This document shows positions 26,075-40,363 of a stretch of DNA of 64,000 nucleotides, piece by piece (the first letter of the stretch is position 1; every line of letters begins with the position of its first letter). Both the position numbers and the translations under genes were made by a program. The notes under the pieces are model-generated. The model made no database searches. It had not been told where the DNA came from and saw nothing but the letters and a program-made list of their open reading frames with translations. The stretch comes from Onchocerca volvulus (lineage: Eukaryota; Nematoda; Chromadorea; Rhabditida; Onchocercidae). The DNA lies in assembly GCA_000499405.2 (NCBI GenBank), contig HG738137.1, forward strand, positions 18,808,581 through 18,872,580, given 5' to 3'.

Positions 26075-26792
26075 TTATCGATCAAGAACAGATTCAAAAT
26101 CAAAAATATAATTTACAGTGGTGATAACGAAGCGTGGATAAAGAACATTGTTATCGGCACGAGCTGCTAGTTTGCTGTTCCATATTTCTAAAATTGCAGC
26201 AATTATGGCCAACACTTCACAAAATCCATAAATGATCAGTAACTGAAATCTTATCAAATGATTAGGTATAAAAATATTATTTGAAATTATAAAACTGTCA
26301 AGTAATCCAACATTAATTAAGGTCTACTTAATTGATTGACTAGTTTTCATTCATTGCTATTCGTAGATAAATTTAAGAATTTAAATTAAAACAGAAGAAT
26401 AGAAGCAAACAACTTGAATTGTACCTTAAGTTTACTATATTCCTGCAGCACATTTGTGCCACTTAACCGTGCAAATGAACTAATTAGGTTGATTGTCCAA
26501 ATGAAAAATAAGCATGCGATAATTAATGTCTGCCATCCGTAGCCTTTGTAACCAAGTTGTATGTATACATCACTGTTATACCAAATAAATGAGCTAGCGA
26601 ACAGAGCGATGAATGAAAAACTCTGAATTAATTCGAACTTTATTCGAATTAAATTTCATATCGATATTTCATTTCAATCTTATTTCGCCAGAATTTTAAG
26701 TGGACCGATATTATCAGCATTATGGTGGCATTGGGCGAGAATGAAATGATTGAAAATTTTCCCAATAATCCATTGCTGATTAAATCAAGCAT
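26075..26792 (-). CDS. Small multi-pass membrane protein, three exons, 150 aa
   Basis: Exons 26706-26792, 26425-26622 and 26075-26242 are all phase 0 with GT-AG introns. The start ATG is at 26790-26792. The protein begins MLDLISNGLLGKFSIISF. Hydrophobic spans fall at about 22-43, 59-79 (TLIIACLFFIWTINLISSF) and 95-114 (LLIIYGFCEVLAIIAAILEI), with a weaker one near 134-144. A YNSDVYIQLGYKGYGWQ loop lies between the first two. Three or four membrane passes at this size would fit MARVEL-like or other small tetraspan proteins, but no diagnostic motif is visible. The perfect phase agreement supports a real gene; its function is unknown. Confidence 0.62.
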
Positions 26793-28856
26793 AATTTATA
26801 AATATACGGCATAATGTTGTATAATTATTGTTTCTCATCTGTTCCATTTATGATACTGTCCATTTCTGAACATTTCATAGCAAACTACACAAATCAAAAT
26901 TTGAGCGAAATTTTATTTTTTAAAAAAAAAAAAGAAAAAAAAAAGGGATACCAATTGTGCTACAGTTACGCTTGTGTAACTTTTTCTGATGATATTTCCG
27001 CCCATTTGATATCATCTACAAAATGCTGCTTCCATTATCTATAAATAATTATTGCAATATGATAACAAAAACTGATTATGATCATTTTATAGTAATGTTT
27101 GGATAGATAGTCTGTTCTAGTGAAAGTAACTGATATAGGCTGTGATAATGAAGTATTGTACTGTGTTTAGTATCACTACCAAATCTTCCTTATCATACTT
27201 ATTTGTACCAAAAACAAAGGTATTGCATTATATATTAATATAAGGCAAGCAGCTATTGGGTTAAAAAGAAATGTATTTCTTAATAAGTGTGGAATTGTGA
27301 AAAGAAATTTTAAAAAAATACGGTAAAATTATTTTTATTTATGGAAAGGAAAGCGGACAAAGCAAAAACATTTGGTACGTAGAACGTACCACGTACCAAA
27401 GTATCACGTATCACGTACCAAAGCATTTGGTACGAGATACGTGCAACGATTTGGAATGTCTTTTCACTTCAGCACGCAACATTACAATTATAGTACAACA
27501 ACAGAGATATTTGAGCAGTGTGACACACTCCAAGAGACAATGAGAATGGAAATATTTTTCATGACAAGACGAAAGTTTTGATTTGAACTTAGAGTTGGCA
27601 TTACATGTGATCGTTGGTCATCCTCCGACATGCACTTTTCACTCTTTCCTTTCCTTCTTTTTCTCGAGATTGTATGGCTATTTTTAGATAGCATTACAGT
27701 TTGCTATCATTTATGGAAATGAATATCAAGTGTTGTGTACTAACTTTTCAACTTTGAAATGAATAAAACATAAGTTGAAAACTTGACATTCGTGATAAAC
27801 TAACTGAATCAGTAATACTTCACCCTACAATATTGGTTTTTCTTCCATTGTTTATATTTTATTCATTATTCTTTTTTAACTCAGAACTTTATAAAATTCA
27901 GATTAGAAAAATTTTGAAGTAACATAAAACAAAATTTTATTTGTCATAATAATATTTTAATATATTTCATTTAAAATTAAAATCACGAAATTTGAAATTG
28001 AATTAAAATCAGTGCATGAATAATTGAATAATATGTAAAGAGAAGATAAAAATCAAAATATTTGACGCTTTTTATGGTTTTGGCAAAATATTGAATAATT
28101 TCGGTTATAAAATATTGTCAGTGTAAACGTAGCATTGTGCTATTTTTCAAGTGATATAAGTTTGTTGACTTATCTAACTTTGCATATATTTTTGCACTCA
28201 CTTCATGGTCATATTGTCAACGGAAGTATTCATGAATAGAATAAATTATAAATGTTTCTCTTGGCGAATTGAACACTGAGACGAATTTTTAGTACTGATA
28301 AAGATGACAGGAATTATTATGAACTTTTGATATTGATAATGGTGATAAGAACTGATTATGGCAATAAAAAAGGGGCCAGTCAATATTGCTGTTCAGCCTT
28401 TTAATATAGTATAATAGACTGACGATCCATTTCAAATTTTTGGGATATTCATCGCTTCATTATTCAGTAATTGCTATCAATAATCAACATATGCAATACT
28501 GAATTGTTAAATTAACTTTTTTGTTAATAATTAAAAAAATATTCAAATTTTTATTGCATAATTTACATAAAAATTTCATCACAACCTTTTGAATTTTGCT
28601 GTAATCAATCTATGAAGTTATCCGTAGCAATATCAGTCGATCGTTCCTGCTACTTGATAAAATTGAAGTTGCAAATATTACAGTGTTTGTGAAAGAATTT
28701 TAGTAAGGTAGAAATGAAATGAGAGGATTAAGATAAAAATTGAAATTTTATGTTATTAAGTTCTTGTTTCATCAAAAAAAGAATTCTCTTGATATTGCTA
28801 CTTTCCGATTAAAATTATTTCATCGATTATGCAAAATGAAGGTATAATTGACGAGA
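26793..28856. other. AT-rich intergenic region with a palindromic GTACC cluster
   Basis: No supported gene. A poly-A/G run lies at about 26920-26946. At 27369-27455 the half-sites TTGGTACG and CGTACCAAA repeat in both orientations. Confidence 0.5.
27369..27455. repeat. Cluster of inverted and direct TTGGTACGT half-sites
   Basis: Within about 87 bp the motif TTTGGTACG or its complement CGTACCAAA occurs at least four times, with further ACGTACC and ATCACGTA echoes. It can form several alternative hairpins and stands out from its AT-rich surroundings. Confidence 0.65.
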
Positions 28857-31800
28857 ATGTTGGATCATCTATCAGATGATGTCATTTGGCGTCTGTTTCG
28901 ATATCTTGATATAAAAAGCAGGATTCGACTTGCTGCTGTTAATACTGCCTTTTATAGGTTATTCAGTAAGGTACTGATGGATCACACTATTAAAGAAATA
29001 ATAGTCATATTCTTGATTTTTTAAATCTTTTAAATTTTCAACAGCCTCAAACAATTAATTTTGCAATACATACAATTCTGTTGACTGATTAATTACTCGT
29101 TGAATTGAGAAAATGGAGCGTAAATTTATAATGGAACAATTTAGGAAATAGTTTTTCTCATTTTTTAAAAAAAACTGAAGGAGATAAAAAAAATTCCTAT
29201 ATATAGGTAGTGAATTATTGGGAAAGTAACTGTACCCAGTCATGATCCGCGCGGCCGCTCCAGCTAGTCTATATAAATAAAAATCCATTAATTTAATTTT
29301 ACTTATCATAGGTGTAACAGGTAAAAAAAAAAAAAACAGGTATATCTATACAAAAACACGAACCTATTCGAATGCAACGTTCTGCAAAAATTGTAAAGTA
29401 ATCGGTGAAGCATTTGATTATTTGTCGACTATCATCCAGCAGTGAATCAATGATTTGGCTGGAAACATTTTTTTGGGCGGGGAGTGCATTTACACTTTTA
29501 TTTTTTTTATATGGCGGGAAACACATTCATCTTTACGGCTTTTGGCGGTAAACATACTTATCTTTAAGGACAGGTTTCAAAAGTAGGTATATCTATATAG
29601 AAACATTTATTTGCACTTATTCGAATGCAACATTGTATCAAAAGCCACAACGAACATTTACATTTTATTCATATGGAAATAGAAAAAAATTGAAAGATAA
29701 AGAGCAAGAGCAAGAGCAAAAGTTAGAAGTTAGAACTGATAATTGAATTTTAGTGGGAAGATGTGCTGTGCTGTTCGATTCATGGCAATGGCATCACTTT
29801 GTCCGGAGAAGGTTTTATAATAGAAGTGGACTATCAACATTCAATTAATCAATATGTTTGTCGCATTTTTTCGAAAAACCGAGAACTAAATAGTAGCCAG
29901 AAGTTCTAGGATTGAAATGTACTAAATCAGCTAGACAATGATTCTATGGAGACAGAAAAAGGGTGAAGTAGTAACCAAAAAAATCAATTTCTTAACTGAT
30001 TCCAAAGCTCACCGTAATCTCAATCTATCTCGATGTGATATTTAAAATGAGAAGGAATGGAATGATAGAAGTCTCAAGAATACCTTTCAGGCATTTCAGA
30101 AATAAGCGAATAAAGGTGAAAGAAGTGATGAAAATTCTATTTGTAGAAGTCGATACTAGCACCACTCCTGAAACGATGCCCAATGATCCGAAAATTAGCA
30201 ATCCATGATGAACGTATTTTACGTAATGTAAATGAAAATGTACTCCATGATTTGATGAATATCGATGAACTTCATATTTGCAGCAACTTTTTCGCTCAGT
30301 ATGTAATTTTTAGGGTAAAAATGAGAAAAAATTGCTATATTCATTGTATGAACAAATTCTTCTTTGTCATACTGAAAATCAAAAGACTTTTTTTTTATAA
30401 GATCAAAACAAAATCAACATTTTGATCTCAATTATTCTTAATGTTATGCAACATGAACAACTGAAAACATTGATTCTCAATGATATCAAAAGTGAAAAAT
30501 ATTTCTGAAATTTTATGCATTACTGGAAAATACAATTGTTTGTATCGCAATCAGAGTTAGTGTACTTTACAATAAAATGTCAATAATGATTAATGATATC
30601 TTTCATCGGAAGGATATTAAATATAATTATTGCAAAATTTAATTCATTAAAATACTTTACTGATTAAATACTGATTTCTTTTCAAAGATATTATCAAGCA
30701 GACATTTTTTTAGAAGTCTTATAAACAGAAATTTAATGTGTTCTAACGGAGCGATCAATCAGGAAAGAAGTTTTTCTTTTCCTTAAGGAAATAGATATTT
30801 AGGAGTCAGTATGATCCGCTAATTGAATCACTATTTTCATTCTCGAAACTGTACATGCTTCATATACAACAACGATATAACGAGGATAAATGTCATTGGA
30901 ATATTGTGCACGAACGACACGTGAAGCAACTTGCTTCAGCATCTCTTAGTGACATCAAGTTGCAAGTATGTAATGATCGATCCAAATCTTAATGATGTTT
31001 GATTGAAAAAATTTTATTCAATTAAAATTTACTTTCCTACATTTATTCACATCTTTACGCAGTTAAACAGAAAATCAAATCTATGATTTTATGATCTCCA
31101 GGCAGCAATTTGCAGGGTGTCGTAATAACAGGATCAGTCTTAAAGTTACTTTGTTTGAAATATCAGAAAACATTAGAAAAGCTATGCTTGATGGGTGCTC
31201 TCATACCATCTCAAGATGCTTCTACTTGCTTTCAAGCTATAAGTAAGCTTTTGATCAGTATTATTGCAAATATTTATGACAGTTTCTCATCACTTTAGTA
31301 TTGCAACATGCAGTACCATTTAGTATTTCAGTAATCGAATGTTTCACTCTTGTGATAATTCCTTATTATTTTGCAGATAGTTTGGATCGTTTAAGTTATC
31401 TAACATTGGCTCCATCGCTGTATTCGATTAGTACCAGTAATAAGGCATTTTTTAAAAGTTATCCCTCATTGAAGAATTCCAAAACATTAAAATTGGTAGC
31501 AGCCTATGTATCAAGACCAGATGTATCACAACTGAAGCTATTGCTCCAACAAATATTTCCAGTTAACGTCGAGCAATTAATACTTTACGATGAAAGCTAT
31601 CGCTCAGCTTATCAGATTGAGCAGGAATTGAAAAAATTCAAATGCAAGGTTCTAATAAGTTTAGCAATACAAAAACACTTCAAGTGGGCTGTCAAAGAAA
31701 ATGAAAGATAGGAATCAAATGAGAAATAACTTTGCAACTTATATTTTATGGTTTATGACTCGTTATACAAAGATTTTTTCTTCATATTCTAACCCAATCT

Positions 31801-32568
31801 GAACAATGAAATAAAATAGTCTCATCTTAATATAGCGAAAATTCATCACGTCGTAATCAATAACGGAAAATAAAGTCTTCGAGATGCAAATTAAAAGCGG
31901 GCTGACTATTAAATTGATTCTGAAAATTCTATCTATTATTACATTACATTTCTGCCATATTAAAATCAAACTATTTGATTTCAACATGTTTTTTATGCCA
32001 TACCTAATTCTGCAAATGTTTGTTCAGGTTCAGTTTTGCCGTGATGACGACATAATCATCGATAGTTATTGGATGAACGGTAAAAGCGAACTAATAACGC
32101 ATACATTATGGAAACCACCTTATAAAACCAATACTTCCTTGCCAGAAATGGTTTCTGTTTACTATACTGAAATTTGAAAAAACATGAAATTCGTCTATTT
32201 TAATGAATTATTTTAATTGTCCTTAGTTATTATCAGCATTACAACAATACATTATGCGTCTTCCGTGAAGATGATTCGGTCCTAGAGAATGCAATATTTG
32301 TTTGTTGTAAGGTAAGAATCTGGTAACAATGACTAAAAAGGTACCATTTGCATATATTTAGTTGCCAGAATGGTACTGTATATTGAGCGAACTTATGGAA
32401 ACAGCACTGATGAGTGAATATTCATGCAGATCTTCATCCAGCACTCACACCGCTCAGAATATATCGCAACTTGATGAATGTATTTGCATGAACCATTCCG
32501 CATCGTGTAAGTTCAATCTTAGTGCACAATTAAAGTTAGTAGCAGCAAGCAAATACCAAAAAATCTAA
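28857..32568 (+). CDS. F-box / leucine-rich-repeat-like protein, about nine exons
   Basis: The N-terminal exon 28857-28970 encodes MLDHLSDDVIWRLFRYLDIK followed by SRIRLAAVNTAFYRLF, a clear F-box that would bind Skp1 in an SCF ubiquitin ligase (family knowledge). Further exons in matching phase are 29754-29855, 30147-30302, 30810-30965, 31116-31242, 31299-31648, 32028-32150, 32237-32311 and 32362-32568, giving about 469 aa. Leucine-rich segments such as LAPLLKRCPMIRKLAIHDER, MNIDELHICSNF, YQKTLEKLCLMGALIPSQ and NVEQLILYDESY look like irregular LRRs for substrate binding. An in-frame stop lies just upstream of ATG 28857, which fixes the start. Intron 1 carries Helitron fragments. A small extra exon between 29856 and 30146 cannot be excluded. 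The target is unknown. Confidence 0.78.
29245..29690 (-). mobile_element. Composite non-autonomous Helitron fragments in F-box intron 1
   Basis: A GC-rich hairpin (CCGCGCGG, 29247-29254) is followed by CTAG at 29264-29267, a Helitron-like 3' end. Immediately after comes TCTATATAAATAAAAAT, a Helitron-like 5' start. The rest, read on the minus strand, repeats family blocks: GAATAAAATGTAAATGTTC, the GTTGCATTCGAATA block (twice), CTTCACCGATTACTTT, and GGCGGTAAACAT iterons near 29510-29560. It appears to be two nested or head-to-tail copies. The splice sites on either side are intact. Confidence 0.6.
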
Positions 32569-33624
32569 ACATTAATGAATTCTTCTGATCTTATTACATC
32601 TTCTATATCCAAGATATAATCTCCGCATTCTCCGCAGTGTGATAATGTACAAGATCCTCCGGGACATTTATTTATCCTTAAAATGAAAAGAAATGTACTA
32701 AGTCAATACGACAAAATATTGCGCAGATATGCTGACTGCGATATGATTATAGTTAGTTATTAAGCTATCAAATAAACTAAAAAAAAAGTGGTAGGGAATA
32801 TTTGTGCTATGCGAGTTTCAATAACCGAGTTCGGATACTTGGAACGATTGGTGATTTGCAAACACTGAACAGAGAATTCACGAAATATTTTTGCGATAAT
32901 TCTATTCATTGTAGGCAATGATGGAAATCAAGCAGCTTTATACTCACTGCAGGATACAATGCTGGAAGGTTTGTTTGGGATTGTCTCAAATATTTTGATT
33001 TGATGAGCGAAATGTTTACTTTGAATATTCAGTGCGTAATGATAAATCTTAAAAACATTTTAGATATATGTGGATGAATTAGAAACCTCAGATTTCTGCA
33101 TATAACTGGAAATTATGAGAAAAGAAGATAACTGTTTTGTGATGGTAACTAATTAAGTGTACCATAATGTTTCTCGAAATAAAAAAAAAAATGAAACATA
33201 CAAATGCAAATATTAAAAATTGTCTTGATAATTTTCTAATCCACAAAATATTTAAAATCAACTATTGAAGTTTTGGAAGTCATTTATCAAATTAAAACTT
33301 AAAACAGTAAAGCATATTCTGCATAAATTATTTTCCTTCCTAATCAATCATTATCTAAAACTTCTCAAATTTCAAATATCTCTATGAATTCTCGTAAGCG
33401 AAATATTCTATTTTACATTCTTACACTGGAACTGCAATTTAAATATGCATTATATTTTAAGTGCAACATTTTTTTTTCGGGAAGAGAATAAAATAGCAGC
33501 CTCTTTCACTAGTAATCACGCCCTTAACTTATCCTAATCTTTTCTCGGCTTCACGGTCAAAGTGACCAAGCTCTCCATCAATCCGCTAGCGAATGGCCAG
33601 TGACCATCCCTTCTCCTCATTTAA
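32569..33624. other. Intergenic, 3' flank of the F-box gene
   Basis: AT-rich with no supported gene. GC rises toward 33540-33610, just before the Helitron at 33625. Confidence 0.5.
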
Positions 33625-33838
33625 TCTATATGAATAAAAATGTAAATGTTCCTTGTTACCGATCTTAAATTTCCGAAAGTTCTTCACCGATTACTTTGAA
33701 ATTTTAAAACAACGTTGCATTCGAATAGGCGCGTGTTTCTTTTCTACCTGTCACACCTGTAAAGGTAAAAGTAATGAAACGGAATAAACTTAATGACCAT
33801 ACCTACTTCCCGAGATGGTCTATATAATATCCAGCTAA
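33625..33838 (+). mobile_element. Short non-autonomous Helitron (214 bp)
   Basis: Begins TCTATATGAATAAAAATGTA and ends CCAGCTAA. It is preceded by A and followed by T, matching the TC...CTRR insertion between A and T known for Helitrons. It contains the family blocks CTTCACCGATTACTTTGAAA and GTTGCATTCGAATAGG, shared with 29.3, 57.8 and 61.4 kb. There is no coding capacity. Confidence 0.68.
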
Positions 33839-34828
33839 TCTATGATGAACCTTTTGCCCTGTTTTCAGTATTATATTTTTGTTGATTCTCAAAACGATTG
33901 ATTGCTTCCAGTAATTATTATTTCTCTATCACTATGTCCGGAAAAGGCTAAGGACATGAACGATGGTTTGAGCAGACGGTGAGTGTGTTGAGATAATATG
34001 GAGTATGGAGAGAGTGGGGATGGTGGTGTGGTGCATTCGCGAAAGCTTGCTTACCTAAATGGCGGAATAGACCTAGGTGGAGCGGGCCGGCGGGGCAGTA
34101 AGCTTGTGAATTATGTATTTTATATGTGCTGATTTGTCACCGACTCATTTTCAGTGTTGAATGCGTTTGAGACGTTTATTTACGTGAATATATACGTCAT
34201 GTAAATATTTATTATATGAAAGTTTAATTTCTTTCTGCGTCATCTTGCACCTACGATTACCTGTCTGCAGTTTGCTAGCCATAGATCTCCTTCCTAGCTT
34301 TATCAGTAATGATATGAAGTGAGAAATCTAATCCTTGAGAAAGAGAGAATTGAATGTATACTAATTTGTTATAATTGTTCTTGTTTAACCAAATATTTCT
34401 TTCCGCCATTATTGAGCTCAGTTCCATCTTTTTCTATATCTTTTTCTATAATTTTTGCACATTCTATGTATAATTTCATTGATATAGACACTGCTTTGTT
34501 TCGTAAATAGATTGCATTATCGGCAATTTAAGTCATGAAAAAAAAAAAGATAAAAGACTATCAGTCGCTAAGCGATAGTAGATATGCTACTCATGTTATC
34601 TATTCTGATTATTGTATTACCTGTTGTTCAGAATTATATTAGTGAAGAATTGGAGAAGAATAAGCGATCGAATTGAAGAATCTGGAAGCACAGTTCTGTT
34701 TTGTGATTGGTAGCTTAGATTTTTTTTTTTTTCATTGAGTCGGTTTACCGACAGATACGTTCTTTCTTTACGTTTCACATTGTAATAGTTTGCTCAAATA
34801 TGTTATCTATTGTAAAACTTTTGTTGCA
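33839..34828. other. Upstream region of rps-16
   Basis: No supported gene. It has a GC-rich patch at about 33950-34105 and poly-T tracts near 34718-34734. It may hold the rps-16 promoter and, if the acceptor at 34828 is used in trans, no upstream cis exon. Confidence 0.45.
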
Positions 34829-34829
34829 G
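34828..34829 (+). promoter_or_regulatory. Splice acceptor 11 nt upstream of the rps-16 ATG (possible trans-splice site)
   Basis: TTTTGTTGCAG ends 11 nt before ATG 34841. In nematodes such an acceptor close to the start of a ribosomal protein gene is commonly used for spliced-leader addition (established knowledge). A 5' UTR intron is the alternative. Confidence 0.5.
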
Positions 34830-34840
34830 CACTCACAATT

Positions 34841-36144
34841 ATGGTTATTACACAATCTGTGCAAGTATTTGGAAGAAAGAAGACTGCTACTGCTGTTGCT
34901 TATTGCAAGAAAGGACGCGGTCTTATTAAGGTATTTCTTTACTTGTAATTAATGATTCTACTAGTTCTTTAAATTTTTTTTTTCGGCATCTAGTTCATTT
35001 AACTGGAAAGATAATATAATGTTTGGAAATTTCATAATTTCTTCGACGCTAAAAATTTCTTCCGTTGTTTTTTGATTAGTTGTTGTTTTAGGTTAATGGC
35101 CGACCTTTAGAACATATACAACCAGAAATCTTGCGCATCAAACTTCAGGTATGTTATATTAAATCCAGTAAATCTAAAGTCTGTCAAAAGTTTGCTCATA
35201 ATGCTAAAATTGTGAGCAGCTATCTGTAATTTATTTACTTAGCAATCAATTTATTGACGATTTGTATTTCAAAAATCTTTTTTTTCCAGGAACCACTGTT
35301 AATATTGGGCAAGGAACGTTATCAAGATGTAGATATAAGAGTGAGGGTAAATGGCGGTGGACATGTCGCTCAGGTTACTTTCATTTTGATTTTTTGCCTG
35401 TGAAGCAGAATAGATTGATATTATGAGTGTCGATCGACATGTATATTAAATTTAGTTGATTTTCGTATATTCTAGATCACATAAGCATACTTTCATCTTG
35501 ATGATCATGTGATCTCACAAATTCATCGAACTGTATAAGTAAATGGAAGTGTCTCCTATAAGCGTGCCTGGTTTTGATCATTTTTGCCACAGTTTTTTAT
35601 CTTTTTCAGCCTTAGAAACACCATACTCCAAATATAACTGCATTACAAGTTTTAAGCCAAATATTATTAAATGGGAACTTGGATACTTCTTACTGTAAAA
35701 AATCAACAGACGTGACTATTATTTACATGAATTAGGCATGTTTTAGCACTAAAATTTTCCTCTATTATGTTACAGGCTTTACGATTTGGTGATAATATAG
35801 TGAAAAAAAAGAGATGATTCTTTTTATTACATTAACACAAAGCTTACTTTAATGATGTTACTTTAACTTATTAATGATAGCTGCGAATGAGTTACATAAA
35901 ATCATTTCCAACGAATAAAATAAACTATTCTGAATTTTTGCAGATTTATGCAATTCGGCAGGCATTAGCGAAAGCCATCGTTGCGTATTATCAAAAGTTC
36001 GTTGATGAGCAGAGCAAAAAAGAGCTTAAAGAGCAATTGGTATCGTATGACCGTAATTTGTTGGTGGCAGATCCTCGACGACGGGAACCGAAAAAGTTCG
36101 GTGGCCCCGGTGCAAGGGCTCGATACCAGAAATCATATCGTTAA
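34841..36144 (+). CDS. rps-16: 40S ribosomal protein S16 (uS9)
   Basis: Four exons, 34841-34930, 35092-35148, 35290-35373 and 35944-36144, all phase 0, give 143 aa. This is close to the usual 144-146 of the family. Diagnostic segments are [71 protein letters not shown], and the C-terminal [20 protein letters not shown] tail ending in KSYR, which reaches the decoding centre of the small subunit. It acts in cytoplasmic translation. An AATAAA follows about 40 nt after the stop. Confidence 0.96.
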
Positions 36145-36449
36145 AATACATTTTATTTTTTTTTTTGTTTTTTTTTCTATAGTGAATAAATTGTTGAATA
36201 ATTATGATCTGTCGCATAAACAAATGGCACAAAACCTCTTTTGAATTCTCCCAAAATTACGAACCAGATTAACTCTCTTTGGGTGTTCATCTAAAACTTT
36301 GGTTTGCCGGATACAAGATCACTGTAAAAAGGTGAATGTTGCAAAAGTACAAGATATCCTTTGAAACTGCATTTGCCTATATCAACAACTAAAGTAGTGA
36401 AAACTTAAAACATATCAAAAAAGGCGAGATAAAAGACAAGGAAAGCACA

Positions 36450-37058
36450 TCTCACTTTTTTATAATGCATTTTACTGTACACAGAAGTGAATTGAAGCAA
36501 AGTACTTTAAAAAGGCTAAAATTTGAAGCAAGATCTATTTCACTCAGTTGATGTTTTGTATAACGATATTTAAACATAAAATTTTTTGAAGGGAGATGTT
36601 CTACTTTAATGATTGTATCTGTACAGACATACTCAGCAACTGAACTTTGTTCTCGTATTTGCTCCTCCATCATCTGCAATGACAATTGGAAGTTATAAAA
36701 AAAGACCTAAGCATCACAAATCTTTTTTATTAATTGAAATGCAAGTCGAAATGCATAAAAAATATTCTTACTTTTGTTTTTAATTATACCGAGTATCCAC
36801 TTCGTAACCTGCTCTAGAATATTTCATCATGATCCTCACCGAAAGTTGAATCAGATCGGTCAGAAATGATTTTGATATTTTCCAGTCCGATTTCTTAAAT
36901 ATGCCTGTTGATTGTTCTCTATTTCACCAAACAATCTCATCTTCACCCCATAAATCTTAACAATTTTTTCATAAGACTGCAAAGTTTTTCGACTTTTCAC
37001 TACATGGAAAGTATAGCGGGAAAATATCAATCAGTAAATGACTGATATAATTGAAAAG
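36450..37058 (-). pseudogene. Decayed, internally deleted copy of the 5' part of the helicase-RBR gene
   Basis: Minus-strand sequence here matches two separated parts of the 5' region of the gene at 40.4-57.8 kb. MEEQIREQSSVAEYVCTD parallels [18 protein letters not shown] (about 55.9-56.0 kb). The stretch 36860-37040 parallels 57550-57750, which encodes the first N-terminal exon, at roughly three-quarters identity by eye. About 1.4 kb between these parts is missing. The N-terminal segment has deletions and broken frames. The copy ends where the 2-kb repeat begins at 37060. Confidence 0.65.
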
Positions 37059-37059
37059 C

Positions 37060-39098
<2,039 letters not shown>

Positions 39099-40363
39099 CT
39101 AACTTGTCACGTTCCCCCTAAAGAAAAATGATCAATGAGTAAAGTACCGATTATCATACACTGAGACTGTTGACTTAAGTGAAGAGATAAATCCAAACCA
39201 GTTCCAACCTTCACAGCAAATACAAAATCCACAAGAAAATATCGAGAACTGAGAAGAATCCTTTCTCTCTTCATCCTATTATGAACTTTTCGCTTTGTTT
39301 CCAAGTTGAGAAGCAGCGACTAGTGAGATTAAGTTGAAAAAAAAAAAAAAAAAAAAAAACCTAAATGCTCGAATTGGATTAACCACCGAAATATCAGCAT
39401 TCATTTTTACAATTTGCAAAATACACATTTTTTTGACTGTTCTGCTATTTTCTTTCTGTGTATTTCCATCGATTTTTAAGGATAGCAAATCACAAGCACT
39501 ACAATTAAACGTCCGTCAAAAGTTCTTACAGTATAGTTTTTGACGGAAAGCTTTGCAGCCAGTAAACAAAATAGTTTCCAGAGCATCCCTGGAAATTATT
39601 CTGTAACGAAATCTATTAAAAAATCCTCCGTACCCATATTGTAGAGATAAATACTTTAATTTTAGAAATAAAAGTACCATGAGTTTGTAAGAATCAATTA
39701 TGTTTATACAGTTTTCATGTAACAAATAAACAGCAACAGAAAAAACAAAAAGCAAAAAAAAAAAAAAAGAAAAAAAATAAGTGAAAAACAAAAAATATGC
39801 TTAAAACTAAAATTAACGGAATGTTATAAAGAAAACAATTCAATTTATAAACAGCGATGGGATAACCTTTTTAGAATGCATTGGCATCTTGATGGATTAA
39901 TAAAATAAAACAAGTAATATATACGGGAAAATAAAGTGAGTAAACAATATCGGAAATTTTGTTTTTAAAAGCATTTAAAAACATATTTTATGATGGAGGA
40001 TAAATTTATCTTTCTCTACTAAGAATATATTAATATTCTAATACCCTAATTATTGAATTATTCTAATTAAATTGTATCGTTCAAACAAGAAGTCGCTCCA
40101 TAAAAAGCAATGCGACCAAATATTTGAAGAAAGTAGGCTAAAATAAAAAGAGCAGAAAAAGAGAGTGAGATGCCTATAAAATTTGATGAGAACATAAAGA
40201 TATGTACATTTGAAAAATGCATTACTTCTTCAACAACAGTAAACTAATGCTATCATTTCTTTGAGTGTATTTATAATTTCACGACCCAGTATTTAAAAAA
40301 TTAGACACTACGAATGAGATTCTGTGAAATATTATGATAATATGGCAATGAAAATCAGCTATT
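39099..40363. other. Intergenic, 3' of the helicase-RBR gene
   Basis: AT-rich, with a poly-A run at 39338-39359. A 65-codon minus-strand frame at 39107-39304 has balanced composition but no supporting splice sites or family match. Confidence 0.45.

Noticed and set aside
31333..31378. Possible 46-nt intron (GTAATC...TTTGCAG) inside an F-box gene exon
   Set aside because: Removing it breaks the reading frame, whereas reading through keeps a long open frame in phase with both neighbours.
33944..33960. ATGTCCGGAAAAGGC resembling a histone H4/H2A start (MSGKG)
   Set aside because: An immediate stop codon follows, and no histone-fold sequence appears downstream.
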